Of a stretch of 64,000 nt of DNA, positions 18,597 through 27,942 are shown one piece after another. This stretch comes from JAAYTY01 sp964569245 (lineage in GTDB: Bacteria > Fermentibacterota > Fermentibacteria > Fermentibacterales > Fermentibacteraceae), in NCBI GenBank assembly GCA_964569245.1, contig CAZMTK010000001.1, forward strand, positions 385,264-449,263, in the 5' to 3' direction. The notes below the pieces were generated by a model. It worked only from the letters and a program-made list of their open reading frames with translations, searched no databases and was not told the origin of the DNA. The first letter of the stretch is position 1. Each line of letters starts with the position of its first letter. Position numbers and translations under genes: made by a program.

Positions 18597-18972
18597 GGGC
18601 TTCGACTCCCAGATCGTGTTCTTCCACACCGACGATCTGGACTTGATCCACAAGTTCTACGGCGGCGTACTGGGCCTTCCCCTCGCGCTCGACCAGGAGG
18701 TCTGCCGGATATACCGGACATCCCCCTCGGCCTATCTCGGATTCTGCACCGTGACTGCTCCCGAGTTCAGCAGGGGGGCTCTTGTCACGCTGGTGACCGA
18801 CGACGTGGACGGCGTGGCGGCCAGACTGCTGGAAGCGGGGGCTGTCTGCGAGAAGATGCCCGAACGCACCCCCCGGTTCGCCATCTACAACGGCTTCTTC
18901 AGGGACCCGGAGGGCCGCATGATCGAGATCCAGCGCTTCGACGACCCGGAGTGGGACCGCTCAGGGCGCTGA
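18589..18972 (+). CDS. VOC/glyoxalase-fold protein
   Basis: 127 residues, one VOC domain: FFHTDDLDLIHKFYGGVLGL at the start and FRDPEGRMIEIQRF at the end, where the final Glu is the usual metal ligand. Length is normal for a half-site glyoxalase/dioxygenase-like protein acting as a homodimer. Overlaps the cyclotransferase by 8 nt at its start, and the convergent hydrolase by 12 nt at its end. Substrate unknown. Confidence 0.82.
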   Translation: MSEGFDSQIVFFHTDDLDLIHKFYGGVLGLPLALDQEVCRIYRTSPSAYLGFCTVTAPEFSRGALVTLVTDDVDGVAARLLEAGAVCEKMPERTPRFAIYNGFFRDPEGRMIEIQRFDDPEWDRSGR

Positions 18973-20385
18973 TCCGTCCTGGTCGCGGCCTGTCGTCTCC
19001 TTGATCCAGCCGGCTATCCGGGAAGTGAAGCCGGGAACGAACTCCCTCGGAAGACCGGAGTACTCGGACACCGCTCCTGTCGCTGCAGGCTGGAACAGGT
19101 GGTTGGCCCCCTGGAGCACCTCCACCTCCCCCGACGGATTTCCTGACAGCGCGTCGCGCATCGGCTGTTCGTTGAGGCCGGGGGCGACCTGGACATCCTT
19201 CTCGGCGTAGAGGGCGAGCACCGGGCACGCTACCGTTCTGATCTCGTCGGCTGGATCGTGCGTCACGAACCTCCGGAACCACTCGCTGCCCACGGTCATG
19301 AGGCTCTGGGCCACCGCGTTGTCCAGGAAGGCCGCGGTGTCGCCGAGCGAGGCCAGCGCCTCCGGGGAGAGACCCTCCAGATCCTTCCGGGCCTGCTCGC
19401 GCATGAAGCCCCACAGGCCCGACACGTCGCCTCCCTCGACCACCACGTCCATCACCCGCCTCTGCGCGTCGAGAGCCTCGGTGATCCTCTCTTCCGACAG
19501 ACCCTGCTGCCGGGAGATCATCTCTATCTGGGAGAGAAGGATGTCGTATCCCCTGACGGAGGGTCCCGCCATGCAGACCACGAAGGCCACGTCACCGACG
19601 GGGCGCATCGAGGCGGCGAGGAAGGCGATGCTCGAGCCCTCGCTGTGGCCCAGGAACCCGACTCCTCCCGGGGCCACCTCCTCCCTGGTCTTCATGTAGT
19701 CGAGCATCGCCAGCGCATCCTGCGCCATCGTGAGATCCGTCATGCCCTCCGGATCGCCCGTCGAGCCCCCGATCCCCCTGTCGTCGCAGCGGAGAACGGC
19801 TATGCCGTTCCTGGTCAGGCTGTCTGCAAGCACGCCGAACACCTTGAACCCGAACACGGTCTCGTCACGGTCCTGCAGGCCGCTCCCTGACAGCAGGACA
19901 ACTCCGGGGAAAGGTCCGTTTCCTTCGGGCACCGTCAGGGTGCCGCTGATGACAAGGCCGTCGTGCTCGATCGTCACGGCTTCGCTTCGATATGGAAGGT
20001 CGGGCGCCTCGGGAGGCTCGGCCCTGCGGAGGCTGAAGCCTCCGGTGAAGGAACCCTGGGAGAAGGAGCCGACCATCGAGTCGCCGTCAGTGATGCCGCG
20101 GAACGAGGCCAGACCGAGGCCCGACTCCAGATCGAAGGCCACGCTGTCGCCGGCCTGCCTGACGCCGCTCAGCGGCAGATCCTCTGCGCCCTGGTCGGGA
20201 ATGTCTATGAAAGCCCTCAGCGAGTCTCCGGAGCCCCGGAACTCGACTGCTATCCCGATCTCCATTCCCGGAACCGCAATCGAACCCTCCCAGTAGCCTC
20301 CGATGTCCGCGGCACCTCCGCCTCCGCAGGAGACCGCTGCGCTCAGAAGCAGGCAAAGCGCGACACCCGCATAGAGCCTGGTCAT
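18961..20385 (-). CDS. Alpha/beta hydrolase lipoprotein
   Basis: 474 residues. Lipoprotein leader (MTRLYAGVALCLLLSAAVSC). Residues ~25-125 form a lipocalin/DUF3887-like beta domain (GGYWEGSIAVPGMEIGIAVE). Residues ~140-465 form an alpha/beta hydrolase with oxyanion region LLSGSGLQDRDE, nucleophile GHSEGS, Asp region YAEKDVQV and His in GANHLF. This resembles the two-domain extracellular esterase/dipeptidyl hydrolases annotated in Bacteroidota. ATG with GGAGGA 5 nt upstream. Confidence 0.85.
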   Translation of the reverse strand: MTRLYAGVALCLLLSAAVSCGGGGAADIGGYWEGSIAVPGMEIGIAVEFRGSGDSLRAFIDIPDQGAEDLPLSGVRQAGDSVAFDLESGLGLASFRGITDGDSMVGSFSQGSFTGGFSLRRAEPPEAPDLPYRSEAVTIEHDGLVISGTLTVPEGNGPFPGVVLLSGSGLQDRDETVFGFKVFGVLADSLTRNGIAVLRCDDRGIGGSTGDPEGMTDLTMAQDALAMLDYMKTREEVAPGGVGFLGHSEGSSIAFLAASMRPVGDVAFVVCMAGPSVRGYDILLSQIEMISRQQGLSEERITEALDAQRRVMDVVVEGGDVSGLWGFMREQARKDLEGLSPEALASLGDTAAFLDNAVAQSLMTVGSEWFRRFVTHDPADEIRTVACPVLALYAEKDVQVAPGLNEQPMRDALSGNPSGEVEVLQGANHLFQPAATGAVSEYSGLPREFVPGFTSRIAGWIKETTGRDQDGSAP

Positions 20386-20403
20386 GACGATCCTCCGAAA
20401 TCC

Positions 20404-22212
20404 CTAGATGTTGCTGATGTCACTGTCGACGACCCTGCCCGGCTCCAGCACGAACTTCTCGCCGGGCCTGAGGTGAATCCGGACCCTGGTGCCCGGGGAG
20501 ACCGTGACGCCTTCGCCTATCGAGATCCGGCCGGCCTTCTCCCTGTCGATCTCCAGCCTGCCGGTGGCCGCATCCAGCGCGATGGAGCCCAGGGGGGCGT
20601 CGGATGTGACTACGAGCGAAGCCCCCCGCCCCATCCGCAGCCCGGCGGAGTACGGGCGGCCCTCGCCTGCCGGCTCGACGGCCCCGAGATAGATCGAGCT
20701 CCCCGGTTCCATCACCCATCCGCGCCCTATGCCCCTCTCCCCGAGCTCTCCGGAGGAGGTGCCAAGCAGAGGCGAGATCTCCACCAGCGCCGGCTGTCCG
20801 CCCTCCTCAGCTCCGGCGGCAGTCGCGCCACAGGAGGCGAGCAGAGACCTTCCGCTGTCGGACAGGGCCTGCACCGTGGCCTCGAGGGAGTCCGTGCCGG
20901 TGATGTTCTTTGTCGGAAGGAAGTAGTCCCTCCTGTCCACCGCCAGGAGCAGGACCTTCGAGGGTTCCAAGGTCGAGACGAGGTTCTGGCTCAGTTTCTC
21001 GAAGCTGCTGGACTCCACCCTGCCCGAGGGTGTGTCCACGGGCTTGCCGGTGTAGAGTGTGAAGGGGAACGAAGCCCCCATGCAGTCGATGGACACCAGG
21101 TTCGTGTTGACGTGGGCGCAGTCGAAAAGGAGATCTCCGTCCCCATCCTCCGCTGTGCCGAGTTCGGGGGAAAGCTCGCTGTACTCAAGGATTGCGATGC
21201 GCCCGTCGGCCTGCCTGACGGCCGGGACCCCGACCTTCTCGGACGGCCCTGCTCTCTTCACCAGGGTCACTGTGAAGCCCGCTCCGGAGGAGACATGCGC
21301 ACCGATCCTAGTCGGTTCGAAGGGCCTGAGCATGGCGTTGTCCACGTTGCCGGTAAGGAGATGGCGCACTCCGATGGACCTCAGCCTCTCGTCGAGGGTA
21401 TCGCCCCTGGCGAATGCGAGCACTCCGTCCTGCGCCGAACGAATCGCGTCGAAGACGCCGCCGTGGCCGTCTCCGGTCCAGAAGAGCGAGCCGCTCTCGC
21501 CGTTCACCAGAAGGTCGCCGTCGCTGTCCAGCCTCGGGAGCATCCTCTGCCGGGGGCCCGCGCAGAGGGCCGCCCTGGGAATGCCGGCTGCGCGAGAGAC
21601 CATGTCCAGGTGCCTGTCGAGCATCTCCGCCGTGTTGTCGCTGACCATGAACATGAGCACCGGCATTCTGCCGTGCAGCAGGCCGCAGCAGAGCGCCTCC
21701 TCGGCAAGCCTCCAGGCGAAGCTCTTGCCCATCACAGGCGTGACGGGATAGGCCGCCTTGGGGTCCCCCGGCGCGGGAGGCCTTGCCTTCAGCATCTCGG
21801 GTGCCGATGGGAATGCGCGGTTCAGATCGCTCTTCTGCGCGAAGAAGCGTGTCGCCGTTCCTCCGGCGAAAACGACCGCGGCCACCCTCCTGGACGAGAG
21901 CGCCTCTCTGCCGCCCTGGGCGTCGTCGGCCGCTAGCCTCCTGCACTCGGCGAACCTCACCGGCCTCACCTGCGAGAGCGCAGGCATCCTGCGGGCGGGA
22001 TCGGCCAGGGCCTCCCTGTGCTTCTCGAGGAGCTCCAGGTCGATCCTCGGGATCTCCGAGAGGAATCTCCTCCAGGCCTGGACTCCGGCGTTCTTCATGT
22101 ACTTGCCTGCCAGACCGTCGAGAAGGCCGGCCGTCCAGAGGCGCTCCAGCGCCCGCACCTCCTGCTCCGGGGCTATCTCGACCGCAGTCTTGAGATCGTC
22201 GGGGAGCCTCAT
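20404..22212 (-). CDS. UDP-sugar pyrophosphorylase-like nucleotidyltransferase (UDPGP family)
   Basis: 602 residues. ATG at 22212 overlaps the galK stop (ATGA). Residues ~100-420 hold a GT-A nucleotidyltransferase core of the UDPGP/UDP-HexNAc pyrophosphorylase family: VVFAGGTATRFF for UTP binding, PVLMFMVSDNTAEML, and HLLTGNVDNAMLRPF where the Asp binds metal. The last ~130 residues are a left-handed beta-helix-like region (GWVMEPGSSIYLGAVEPAGE). It joins a sugar-1-phosphate to UTP. Next to galK it could activate galactose-1-phosphate directly, as broad UDP-sugar pyrophosphorylases do, replacing GalT. Substrate is inference. Confidence 0.72.
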   Translation of the reverse strand: MRLPDDLKTAVEIAPEQEVRALERLWTAGLLDGLAGKYMKNAGVQAWRRFLSEIPRIDLELLEKHREALADPARRMPALSQVRPVRFAECRRLAADDAQGGREALSSRRVAAVVFAGGTATRFFAQKSDLNRAFPSAPEMLKARPPAPGDPKAAYPVTPVMGKSFAWRLAEEALCCGLLHGRMPVLMFMVSDNTAEMLDRHLDMVSRAAGIPRAALCAGPRQRMLPRLDSDGDLLVNGESGSLFWTGDGHGGVFDAIRSAQDGVLAFARGDTLDERLRSIGVRHLLTGNVDNAMLRPFEPTRIGAHVSSGAGFTVTLVKRAGPSEKVGVPAVRQADGRIAILEYSELSPELGTAEDGDGDLLFDCAHVNTNLVSIDCMGASFPFTLYTGKPVDTPSGRVESSSFEKLSQNLVSTLEPSKVLLLAVDRRDYFLPTKNITGTDSLEATVQALSDSGRSLLASCGATAAGAEEGGQPALVEISPLLGTSSGELGERGIGRGWVMEPGSSIYLGAVEPAGEGRPYSAGLRMGRGASLVVTSDAPLGSIALDAATGRLEIDREKAGRISIGEGVTVSPGTRVRIHLRPGEKFVLEPGRVVDSDISNI

Positions 22213-23396
22213 CCGATCCTCTCTATCGCTGCTCCTCCCGATGGTCGGACCAGCCTGACCCCGCCGGGGAGGAGAGCGGACATGGCGGCGAGGAATCCTT
22301 CGACGCCGCACGTCTCCACCAGGCACACGGCCGAACCCCCGAAGCCTCCGCCCGTCAGCCTTGCGCCGAGGCAGCCCGGCTGGGCCATCGCGGCCTCGAC
22401 AAGGGCGTCCAGCCCGGGAGTGGACACTTCGTACAGGTCGCGAAGACTGAAGTGCGATTCGCGCATCAGTCTTCCCATCGAGGCGCCGTCGCTTCGCTCG
22501 AGCGCTTCGGCGGCTAGCCTCACGCGCCTGTTCTCCTCGATTATATGGCGTGCTCTGCCTGCGAGCCTCCCGATCTCGGAGGGAGGAGCGCCGGAGGCTG
22601 CAAGGGCCTCTTCGAGGGTCTCCAGATCATCGGGTGCGGCATCCCTCAGAGACTCGATCTCGGGACGTCTGGTCCTGAGGCAGGCCAGCGCGGCTGCAGC
22701 TTCTGCCTGTCTGTCCGAGTAGCCGGAGGCCGCTAGTTCGTGACGCTCGCCGAGGTCGCAGACGACTATGGACAGGTTCTCCGGAAACGGTACGGGCACC
22801 GCCTCCAGTGTCCTGCAGTCCGCGAGGAGGACGGAGCCGGCCACTCCGAAGCAGGCGGCCAGATGGTCCATGACTCCGCACGGCACGCCGCAGTATTCGT
22901 TCTCTCCGCGCTGGCAGCACCCGGCCAGTGTCCTGAGAGATGCCGTGTCGCTCGGCCATTTCCCGGAGATCGCGGACAGCGCCATCCCGACTGCCACCTC
23001 GAGAGCCGCGCTGCTCGATAGCCCGGACCCGGGAGGGATGTCGCTCTCGATGTAGATGTCCGCGCCCGTGACAACCATGCCCGAGGCGCACAGCGCCCAT
23101 GCGGTGCCTGCCGCATAGCGGCCCCATCCCTCGATGGGGTTCGCCGGCGAGAGACTGCAGGGGTCGAAGGATACCGGATCAGCGAAGAGCCCCGAGGCGG
23201 CCCTGACGATCCCGCACCGGCCCGCCCCCGCAGCCGCTGCGGTCCGCAGGTCGATGGCCGCGGGAAGAGCCAGCCCCCCCTGGTAGTCCGTGTGCTCGCC
23301 GATGAGGTTGATGCGTCCAGGCGCGACGGCCGTCAGTTCCGGAGCGGAGCCGTATGTCTTCTCGAAGCCGGCGATCGCGCGCTCCGCGGGAGTCAT
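22209..23396 (-). CDS. galK: Galactokinase
   Basis: 395 residues, GHMP kinase, cytoplasmic. Motifs in order: GRINLIGEHTDYQGG (residues ~26-40, galactokinase signature), PPGSGLSSSAALEVA (ATP loop), and LTGGGFGGSAV near the C-terminus. The size is close to E. coli GalK. It phosphorylates galactose at C1. The ATG at 23396 overlaps the stop of the GGDEF-ATPase gene and the stop overlaps the pyrophosphorylase start, so the three genes form one coupled operon. No galT or galE is in the window. Confidence 0.93.
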   Translation of the reverse strand: MTPAERAIAGFEKTYGSAPELTAVAPGRINLIGEHTDYQGGLALPAAIDLRTAAAAGAGRCGIVRAASGLFADPVSFDPCSLSPANPIEGWGRYAAGTAWALCASGMVVTGADIYIESDIPPGSGLSSSAALEVAVGMALSAISGKWPSDTASLRTLAGCCQRGENEYCGVPCGVMDHLAACFGVAGSVLLADCRTLEAVPVPFPENLSIVVCDLGERHELAASGYSDRQAEAAAALACLRTRRPEIESLRDAAPDDLETLEEALAASGAPPSEIGRLAGRARHIIEENRRVRLAAEALERSDGASMGRLMRESHFSLRDLYEVSTPGLDALVEAAMAQPGCLGARLTGGGFGGSAVCLVETCGVEGFLAAMSALLPGGVRLVRPSGGAAIERIG

Positions 23397-26300
23397 CGGC
23401 CCTGCCGCGCTGCATCCGGCCCCTGGCACAGCGGCTCGGGCTTCTGCCCCGTCATCTCGAGAAGCCCGGAGACGAACTCGAGCCTGGCGAAGTCTTCTCG
23501 CAGTACCGGGTTCTCGATGGCCGTCAGACACAGCCCGACAAGGCAGGACGCCTCTTCCAGAAGCGGTCCGGACTCGTCGCCTCCGCCCAGCAGGTCCAGG
23601 ATGATCAGCTCCATCCACCGCATCTCCAGGCTTTCCAGCAGCTCGGTTCCGCCCGGGATCGAACGTGCGCTGCGCACGAGATCGAGAGCCTCTTCCAGGC
23701 CCCGTCCTTCCGACGCCCGGGCGATGGCCAGCCTGGCGCAAGCTGCGAGGAAGAGGACCCTGCTGCGCTCCCAGGCCGTCATGCCCGAGGGGCGGCTGCC
23801 CTCGCGGAGCCTCGAGAGGACCGCCTCGGCCTCGGTTCTGCAGCCCGTGACAGCCTTCACCCTGGCGATCCATCCTGCGGCCATCGCCGCGAGCGAACCG
23901 ATCCCGCTCTCCTCCGCCTGGCTGGCAGCCGACTCGAAGTGATCGAGCGCGCTCTCGAAGTCGCCTCTGGCGAATGCCGCAGCGCCGAGACGCTCGCGCG
24001 CGCGGGCTATCCTCCCCGGCGAGCCGGACGCCTCCGCCAGGCCGTGGCTCCTGCGGAAGCATTCTTCTGCCGCGCCGGTCTGGTTCAGCTCCAGATAGAC
24101 CGAGCCGAGCCCCTGAGTAGCAGACATGAGGGACTGGACGTCGCCCGTCTCGGTGAAGGCGGATACGGCCTCCCTGAGGAGCCGCATCCGCTCCTCCCAG
24201 GCCGGGAACGTGGAGAGGATCATCGCCAGGTCAGCCTGGGCCCTCGCCTTGTTGATGACGTCTCCGGCGCTGTCGTAGAACTCGAGGGCCTGCCGGCACA
24301 GCGCCAGGCCGTTCTCGTCGTCGCCCGACTGCGCCAGAATCTCGCCCTTCCTGCTCAGCCAGGAGGCTTCGAGCCTCGCCCTGGTCCGCGCGTCCTCTAT
24401 GCCTTCGAGCAGCGTCCTGGCCTCGTCGAGCAGGCCCAGCGCGAGGTGAGTCTCCCCCTTCGCGTGCCAGATTCCCGCTATGCCGGTCTTGGCCTCCAGC
24501 ACCTGCTCGGTGGGCATGTCTGTCTCCAGAGCCTTCTGGTACTCGGCGAGAGCCTTGTCCAGCTCGGACCTCTCGAGGTGCAGTGACGCCTTCAGGAGGG
24601 CGATGCTGCCCAGGTCGCCCGAGGACAGCGCGTAGGCTGCCGCCCTGTGCAGGGCGTTCTCGGCGTCGCTGATCCTTGCATGGAGTGTGTGCAGCCTGCC
24701 CAGCTCGCGCCACGCGGACAGCAGGTCGGCGTTGGAGACCCTTCCTCCGGCCCCTGCCGCGGCGAGATATCTCTCCAGCCACAGGGCCTGGTCGTAGGTC
24801 GCCTGACGGGACTTCGCATCGGCGGCTGCCAGCAGGGCGAATTCTGCAGCCTTGGCGCTGTCCAGTCCTTCGCAGTACGAGTAGGCTGCACGCTGCAGCA
24901 TGCCGGGCACGCCCGCCCTCCACTCCTCCTCGAATCTCTGCCCGAGCCTCGTATAGAGGTGCCTCCTCAGCCCTATGGGAAGCTCCTCCAGCAGGATGGA
25001 CCGCACGCAGTCGTGACAGAAGCGGAAGACGAGCTGGTCGCCGGGGTCCGTGGCGCTCTCCTGCACCAGCTCCATCAGGAGCGGCGCCTCTATGGCCCTG
25101 GCGGCTTCAATTGGCGCGGATTCCATCAGGAAGGCCAGGTCGAGGAGCCGGAAGCCGCCCGCGGTGAGGGCGCACATCCTCAGAGCCTCGCGAGACGTGC
25201 TGTCCAGCATGTCGAGGCGCGATTTCACGAGATCGGACACGCTTCCTGGAAGTGGCAGGCTCCCTTCCGGCTCGTAGCTCCAGCCTCCGCCGTCGGCCGG
25301 TCTGATCCGGCCGTTCTCGACTAGAGACTTCAGGAGCTCGCGGAGGTAGAAGGGGTTCCCTCCGCTCTCTCCGACGAGCTTGTCCAGCAGGGCCGGAGGC
25401 ACCCTCGAATCCTTCAGGGCCAGCATGACCATGTTCGATGCGTGCTCCCGCTCCAGCGGCTGAAGGTCGATCCTTTCGGAGCGGGCCAGCTTCAAGAGCC
25501 CCCGCATCCATGCCCAGACGTCCGGGTACGACTCTACGGGGCTGCGCATGGTGAAGACGAAGAGCACTCTGTCGGACCCGGCCGTACGAACCAGGTAGCC
25601 GAGCAGGTCGAGGTCCTGGCTGCGGCCCCACTGCACGTCGTCAAGGAGCATCACGAACGGCTTCCGGGAGGATATCGCCCTTACCACCCTGCCGCACTGC
25701 GTGTAGAACATCCTGCCCCTGGCCCAGTCCGGAGGAGGCCTGTCGTCCGAGATCCTCAGAGGCAGCGGAGGGAAGAGCAGCGACGTCTCCAGGAGAACCG
25801 GGCCGGCCTCCCTCGATATGTCGTGGCGCACCTCCAGGGGGAGATCCTCGATGAGTCCGCAGAGAGCGTCGGAGAACGTCGCGAACGGGCCCGCCCCGCC
25901 CAGCTCGTCGTACTTGGCGACTCTGAAGCCTGCATCCCTGAAGGTGCAGTAGTGCTCCAGCTCGCGGGCGAGGCGGCTCTTCCCGACTCCGGGCTCGCCG
26001 GTCACCAGAACCATCCCGCCCTTCCCGGAAACCATATCGTCGAAGGCCGTCCTGAGAGTTCTGAGCTGCGCCTGCCTGTCGATGAAATGCTCGAAGGAGA
26101 GCGTCTGCGAATTGGACGCCGGCCTGCTGAAGAAGGACATCCTGAACTTGCCCCGGGCCTTGGACTCGTAGAGCGCCTGGTCCGCCCTGCCGATGACGGA
26201 GGACAGAGCGCGTTCGCCCTCGGTGCTCTCCGCGAGGCCGAGGCTCACACCGATCTTCAGCTCTCCCGGGAAGGATTCGCGGGCCATGTCGTCGAGGAAG

Positions 26301-26611
26301 CGCTGAGCTACGTTCGCCGCCTGGAGGGCCGGAGTCGAGGGCAGGACGACGAGGAATTCGTCCCCGCCGAACCGAAGCACATGGTCGGCGCTCCTCACGG
26401 TGCGCAGCAGGAGCCATGCCACCTGCTGCAGCACCCTGTCGCCCGTCAGATGGCCGTGGATGTCGTTCACCATCTTGAAGTCGTCTACGTCCACGATCAT
26501 CACCGACCAGAGGTCTCCCTCGGTTCGAGTCCTGAACTGGGTGTCCAGCTCGTCCAGGACATCCCTGGTAAGCACGCCGGTGAGCTTGTCCACAGCCGAT
26601 GAAGAGGCCAT
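23393..26611 (-). CDS. GGDEF diguanylate cyclase fused to an AAA/STAND ATPase and TPR array
   Basis: 1072 residues, soluble. Residues ~8-170 form a GGDEF domain with intact active site (LRFGGDEFLV) and the RxxD inhibitory site (RSAD) five residues before it, so product feedback is expected. Residues ~185-480 are an ATPase of the AfsR/MalT (STAND) type: Walker A GEPGVGKS, Walker B VMLLDDVQW. Residues ~520-1060 are TPR repeats (for example SALDHFESAASQAEESGIGS). No DNA-binding domain is seen. c-di-GMP synthesis may be gated by ATP and a ligand bound to the TPR part. ATG with GGGAGGA 4 nt upstream; the downstream genes galK and the pyrophosphorylase overlap. Confidence 0.9.
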   Translation of the reverse strand: MASSSAVDKLTGVLTRDVLDELDTQFRTRTEGDLWSVMIVDVDDFKMVNDIHGHLTGDRVLQQVAWLLLRTVRSADHVLRFGGDEFLVVLPSTPALQAANVAQRFLDDMARESFPGELKIGVSLGLAESTEGERALSSVIGRADQALYESKARGKFRMSFFSRPASNSQTLSFEHFIDRQAQLRTLRTAFDDMVSGKGGMVLVTGEPGVGKSRLARELEHYCTFRDAGFRVAKYDELGGAGPFATFSDALCGLIEDLPLEVRHDISREAGPVLLETSLLFPPLPLRISDDRPPPDWARGRMFYTQCGRVVRAISSRKPFVMLLDDVQWGRSQDLDLLGYLVRTAGSDRVLFVFTMRSPVESYPDVWAWMRGLLKLARSERIDLQPLEREHASNMVMLALKDSRVPPALLDKLVGESGGNPFYLRELLKSLVENGRIRPADGGGWSYEPEGSLPLPGSVSDLVKSRLDMLDSTSREALRMCALTAGGFRLLDLAFLMESAPIEAARAIEAPLLMELVQESATDPGDQLVFRFCHDCVRSILLEELPIGLRRHLYTRLGQRFEEEWRAGVPGMLQRAAYSYCEGLDSAKAAEFALLAAADAKSRQATYDQALWLERYLAAAGAGGRVSNADLLSAWRELGRLHTLHARISDAENALHRAAAYALSSGDLGSIALLKASLHLERSELDKALAEYQKALETDMPTEQVLEAKTGIAGIWHAKGETHLALGLLDEARTLLEGIEDARTRARLEASWLSRKGEILAQSGDDENGLALCRQALEFYDSAGDVINKARAQADLAMILSTFPAWEERMRLLREAVSAFTETGDVQSLMSATQGLGSVYLELNQTGAAEECFRRSHGLAEASGSPGRIARARERLGAAAFARGDFESALDHFESAASQAEESGIGSLAAMAAGWIARVKAVTGCRTEAEAVLSRLREGSRPSGMTAWERSRVLFLAACARLAIARASEGRGLEEALDLVRSARSIPGGTELLESLEMRWMELIILDLLGGGDESGPLLEEASCLVGLCLTAIENPVLREDFARLEFVSGLLEMTGQKPEPLCQGPDAARQGR

Positions 26612-26688
26612 CGATCCTCCCTGGCAGGTCTCTGCGAAGCGCTATCGAATACTATGAACCCCGGGGAGCCGGGAAAAGCCCGGGGCGC

Positions 26689-27942
26689 TCAGCCCCTCTC
26701 CGAGGCCGCCCTTCTTTCGTAGAGAGCGGCGGCCTCTGACCATGCCGGCCAGCCGGGGGCGCCCTCGATCTCGAGGAAACGCTCCCATACCGCACCGTGG
26801 GGCAGCTCGCTCGCGTACTCGGCTGCGGCAGCGACCTCGAAGTGAGAACCTTCCAGCGTCTCGGCGATGGTCCGGGGCTCCAGCAGCGCCGAGAGCAGAG
26901 CCCTCTGCAGAGATCTGGCCGCTGCGGCTAGCGCACCGACCCTGTTCCAGGAGGCGTCGAAGAAGTCCAGCGCGAGGTGCACCCTGCCTGCCGCACCGGG
27001 CTCCACCGCCTCGCGGGCGAGAAAACGCAGGGCGTCGTCCGCGGCAGGGACATGGTCGCTGTCCCAGCGCACGCCCCTGCTCACGTGCACGAGGATGCCG
27101 GGGACGAAGGGAAGCAGCGCGCTGACCTTGTCGGCCACGGACTCGGTCGGGTGGAAATGCCCCATGTCCAGGCAGGGCATGAGGCGCCTCTCGACGCAGT
27201 AGGCGATGCAGAGCTCGTGCGAGCAGACGGTGAAGCTCTCCAGGCCGATGCCGAAGAGCTTGGACTCGAGTGAGTCGACGACCCCTTCGATCCTCTCCGA
27301 GAACACCTCGTCCAGGGATTCGACGAGCAGCGACCTGGCCGCAGAAGCCGAGGCGGGCGGTTCCCGAGACCCGTCGGGCATCCAGAGGTTGTCGATGCAG
27401 AAGGAACCCTGGCTTCCCGCCAGCGCTCCGGCGATCCTGCGGCACAGCTTCACATGTTCGATCCAGAAGCCTCGCACGCCTGCGTCCGGGCTGGAGAGAG
27501 TCCGGCCCGACAGGGCCATCGGATGGGCGAAGAGCGTCGGATTGAAGTCCAGCGGCACGCCTCTCTCGCGGGACCATGACATCCACCCGTCGAAGTCGCA
27601 GGGCTCCATTGCATTCCTGTCCGCGCTTCGGAGCGGATGGCTTCCGTACATCGCGTGCAGCCCCACGCGGTGTCTTCCGGGGATCAGGGACAGGGCCGCT
27701 TCGAGGTCGGCGATCATCTCCTCGAAGCAGCGCGCCCGTCCCGGCCTACGGCCCGTGACAGCCAGCCCGCCGCCCGGCCCATGACGCGAAGCCCCCTCGA
27801 ACCCGGTCACATCGTCCAGTTGCCAGCATGGAAGCGTGATCCGGATGTTCGAGAGCTTCCTCAAGGCATCGTCTGCAGAGACCCCGATCTCGGCGTAGCG
27901 CTCCCTCGCCGCCTCGTAGGCCCCCCCTGCACTACCAGTCAC
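26689..27942 (-). CDS. rhaA: L-rhamnose isomerase
   Basis: 417 residues, as in E. coli RhaA (419). GTG at 27942, with GGAGG 5 nt upstream, overlaps the rhaB stop (GTGA). Strong family motifs: ITLPCWQLDDVTGFE, PLDFNPTLFAHP, VESKLFGIG-like DSLESKLFGIGLESFTVCS, CLDMGHFHPTESVADK and HVSRGVRWDSDHV. The Glu, Asp and His of these motifs bind the two metals. It interconverts L-rhamnose and L-rhamnulose. Operon order is GH106, rhaB, rhaA; no rhaD aldolase follows. Confidence 0.95.
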   Translation of the reverse strand: MTGSAGGAYEAARERYAEIGVSADDALRKLSNIRITLPCWQLDDVTGFEGASRHGPGGGLAVTGRRPGRARCFEEMIADLEAALSLIPGRHRVGLHAMYGSHPLRSADRNAMEPCDFDGWMSWSRERGVPLDFNPTLFAHPMALSGRTLSSPDAGVRGFWIEHVKLCRRIAGALAGSQGSFCIDNLWMPDGSREPPASASAARSLLVESLDEVFSERIEGVVDSLESKLFGIGLESFTVCSHELCIAYCVERRLMPCLDMGHFHPTESVADKVSALLPFVPGILVHVSRGVRWDSDHVPAADDALRFLAREAVEPGAAGRVHLALDFFDASWNRVGALAAAARSLQRALLSALLEPRTIAETLEGSHFEVAAAAEYASELPHGAVWERFLEIEGAPGWPAWSEAAALYERRAASERG

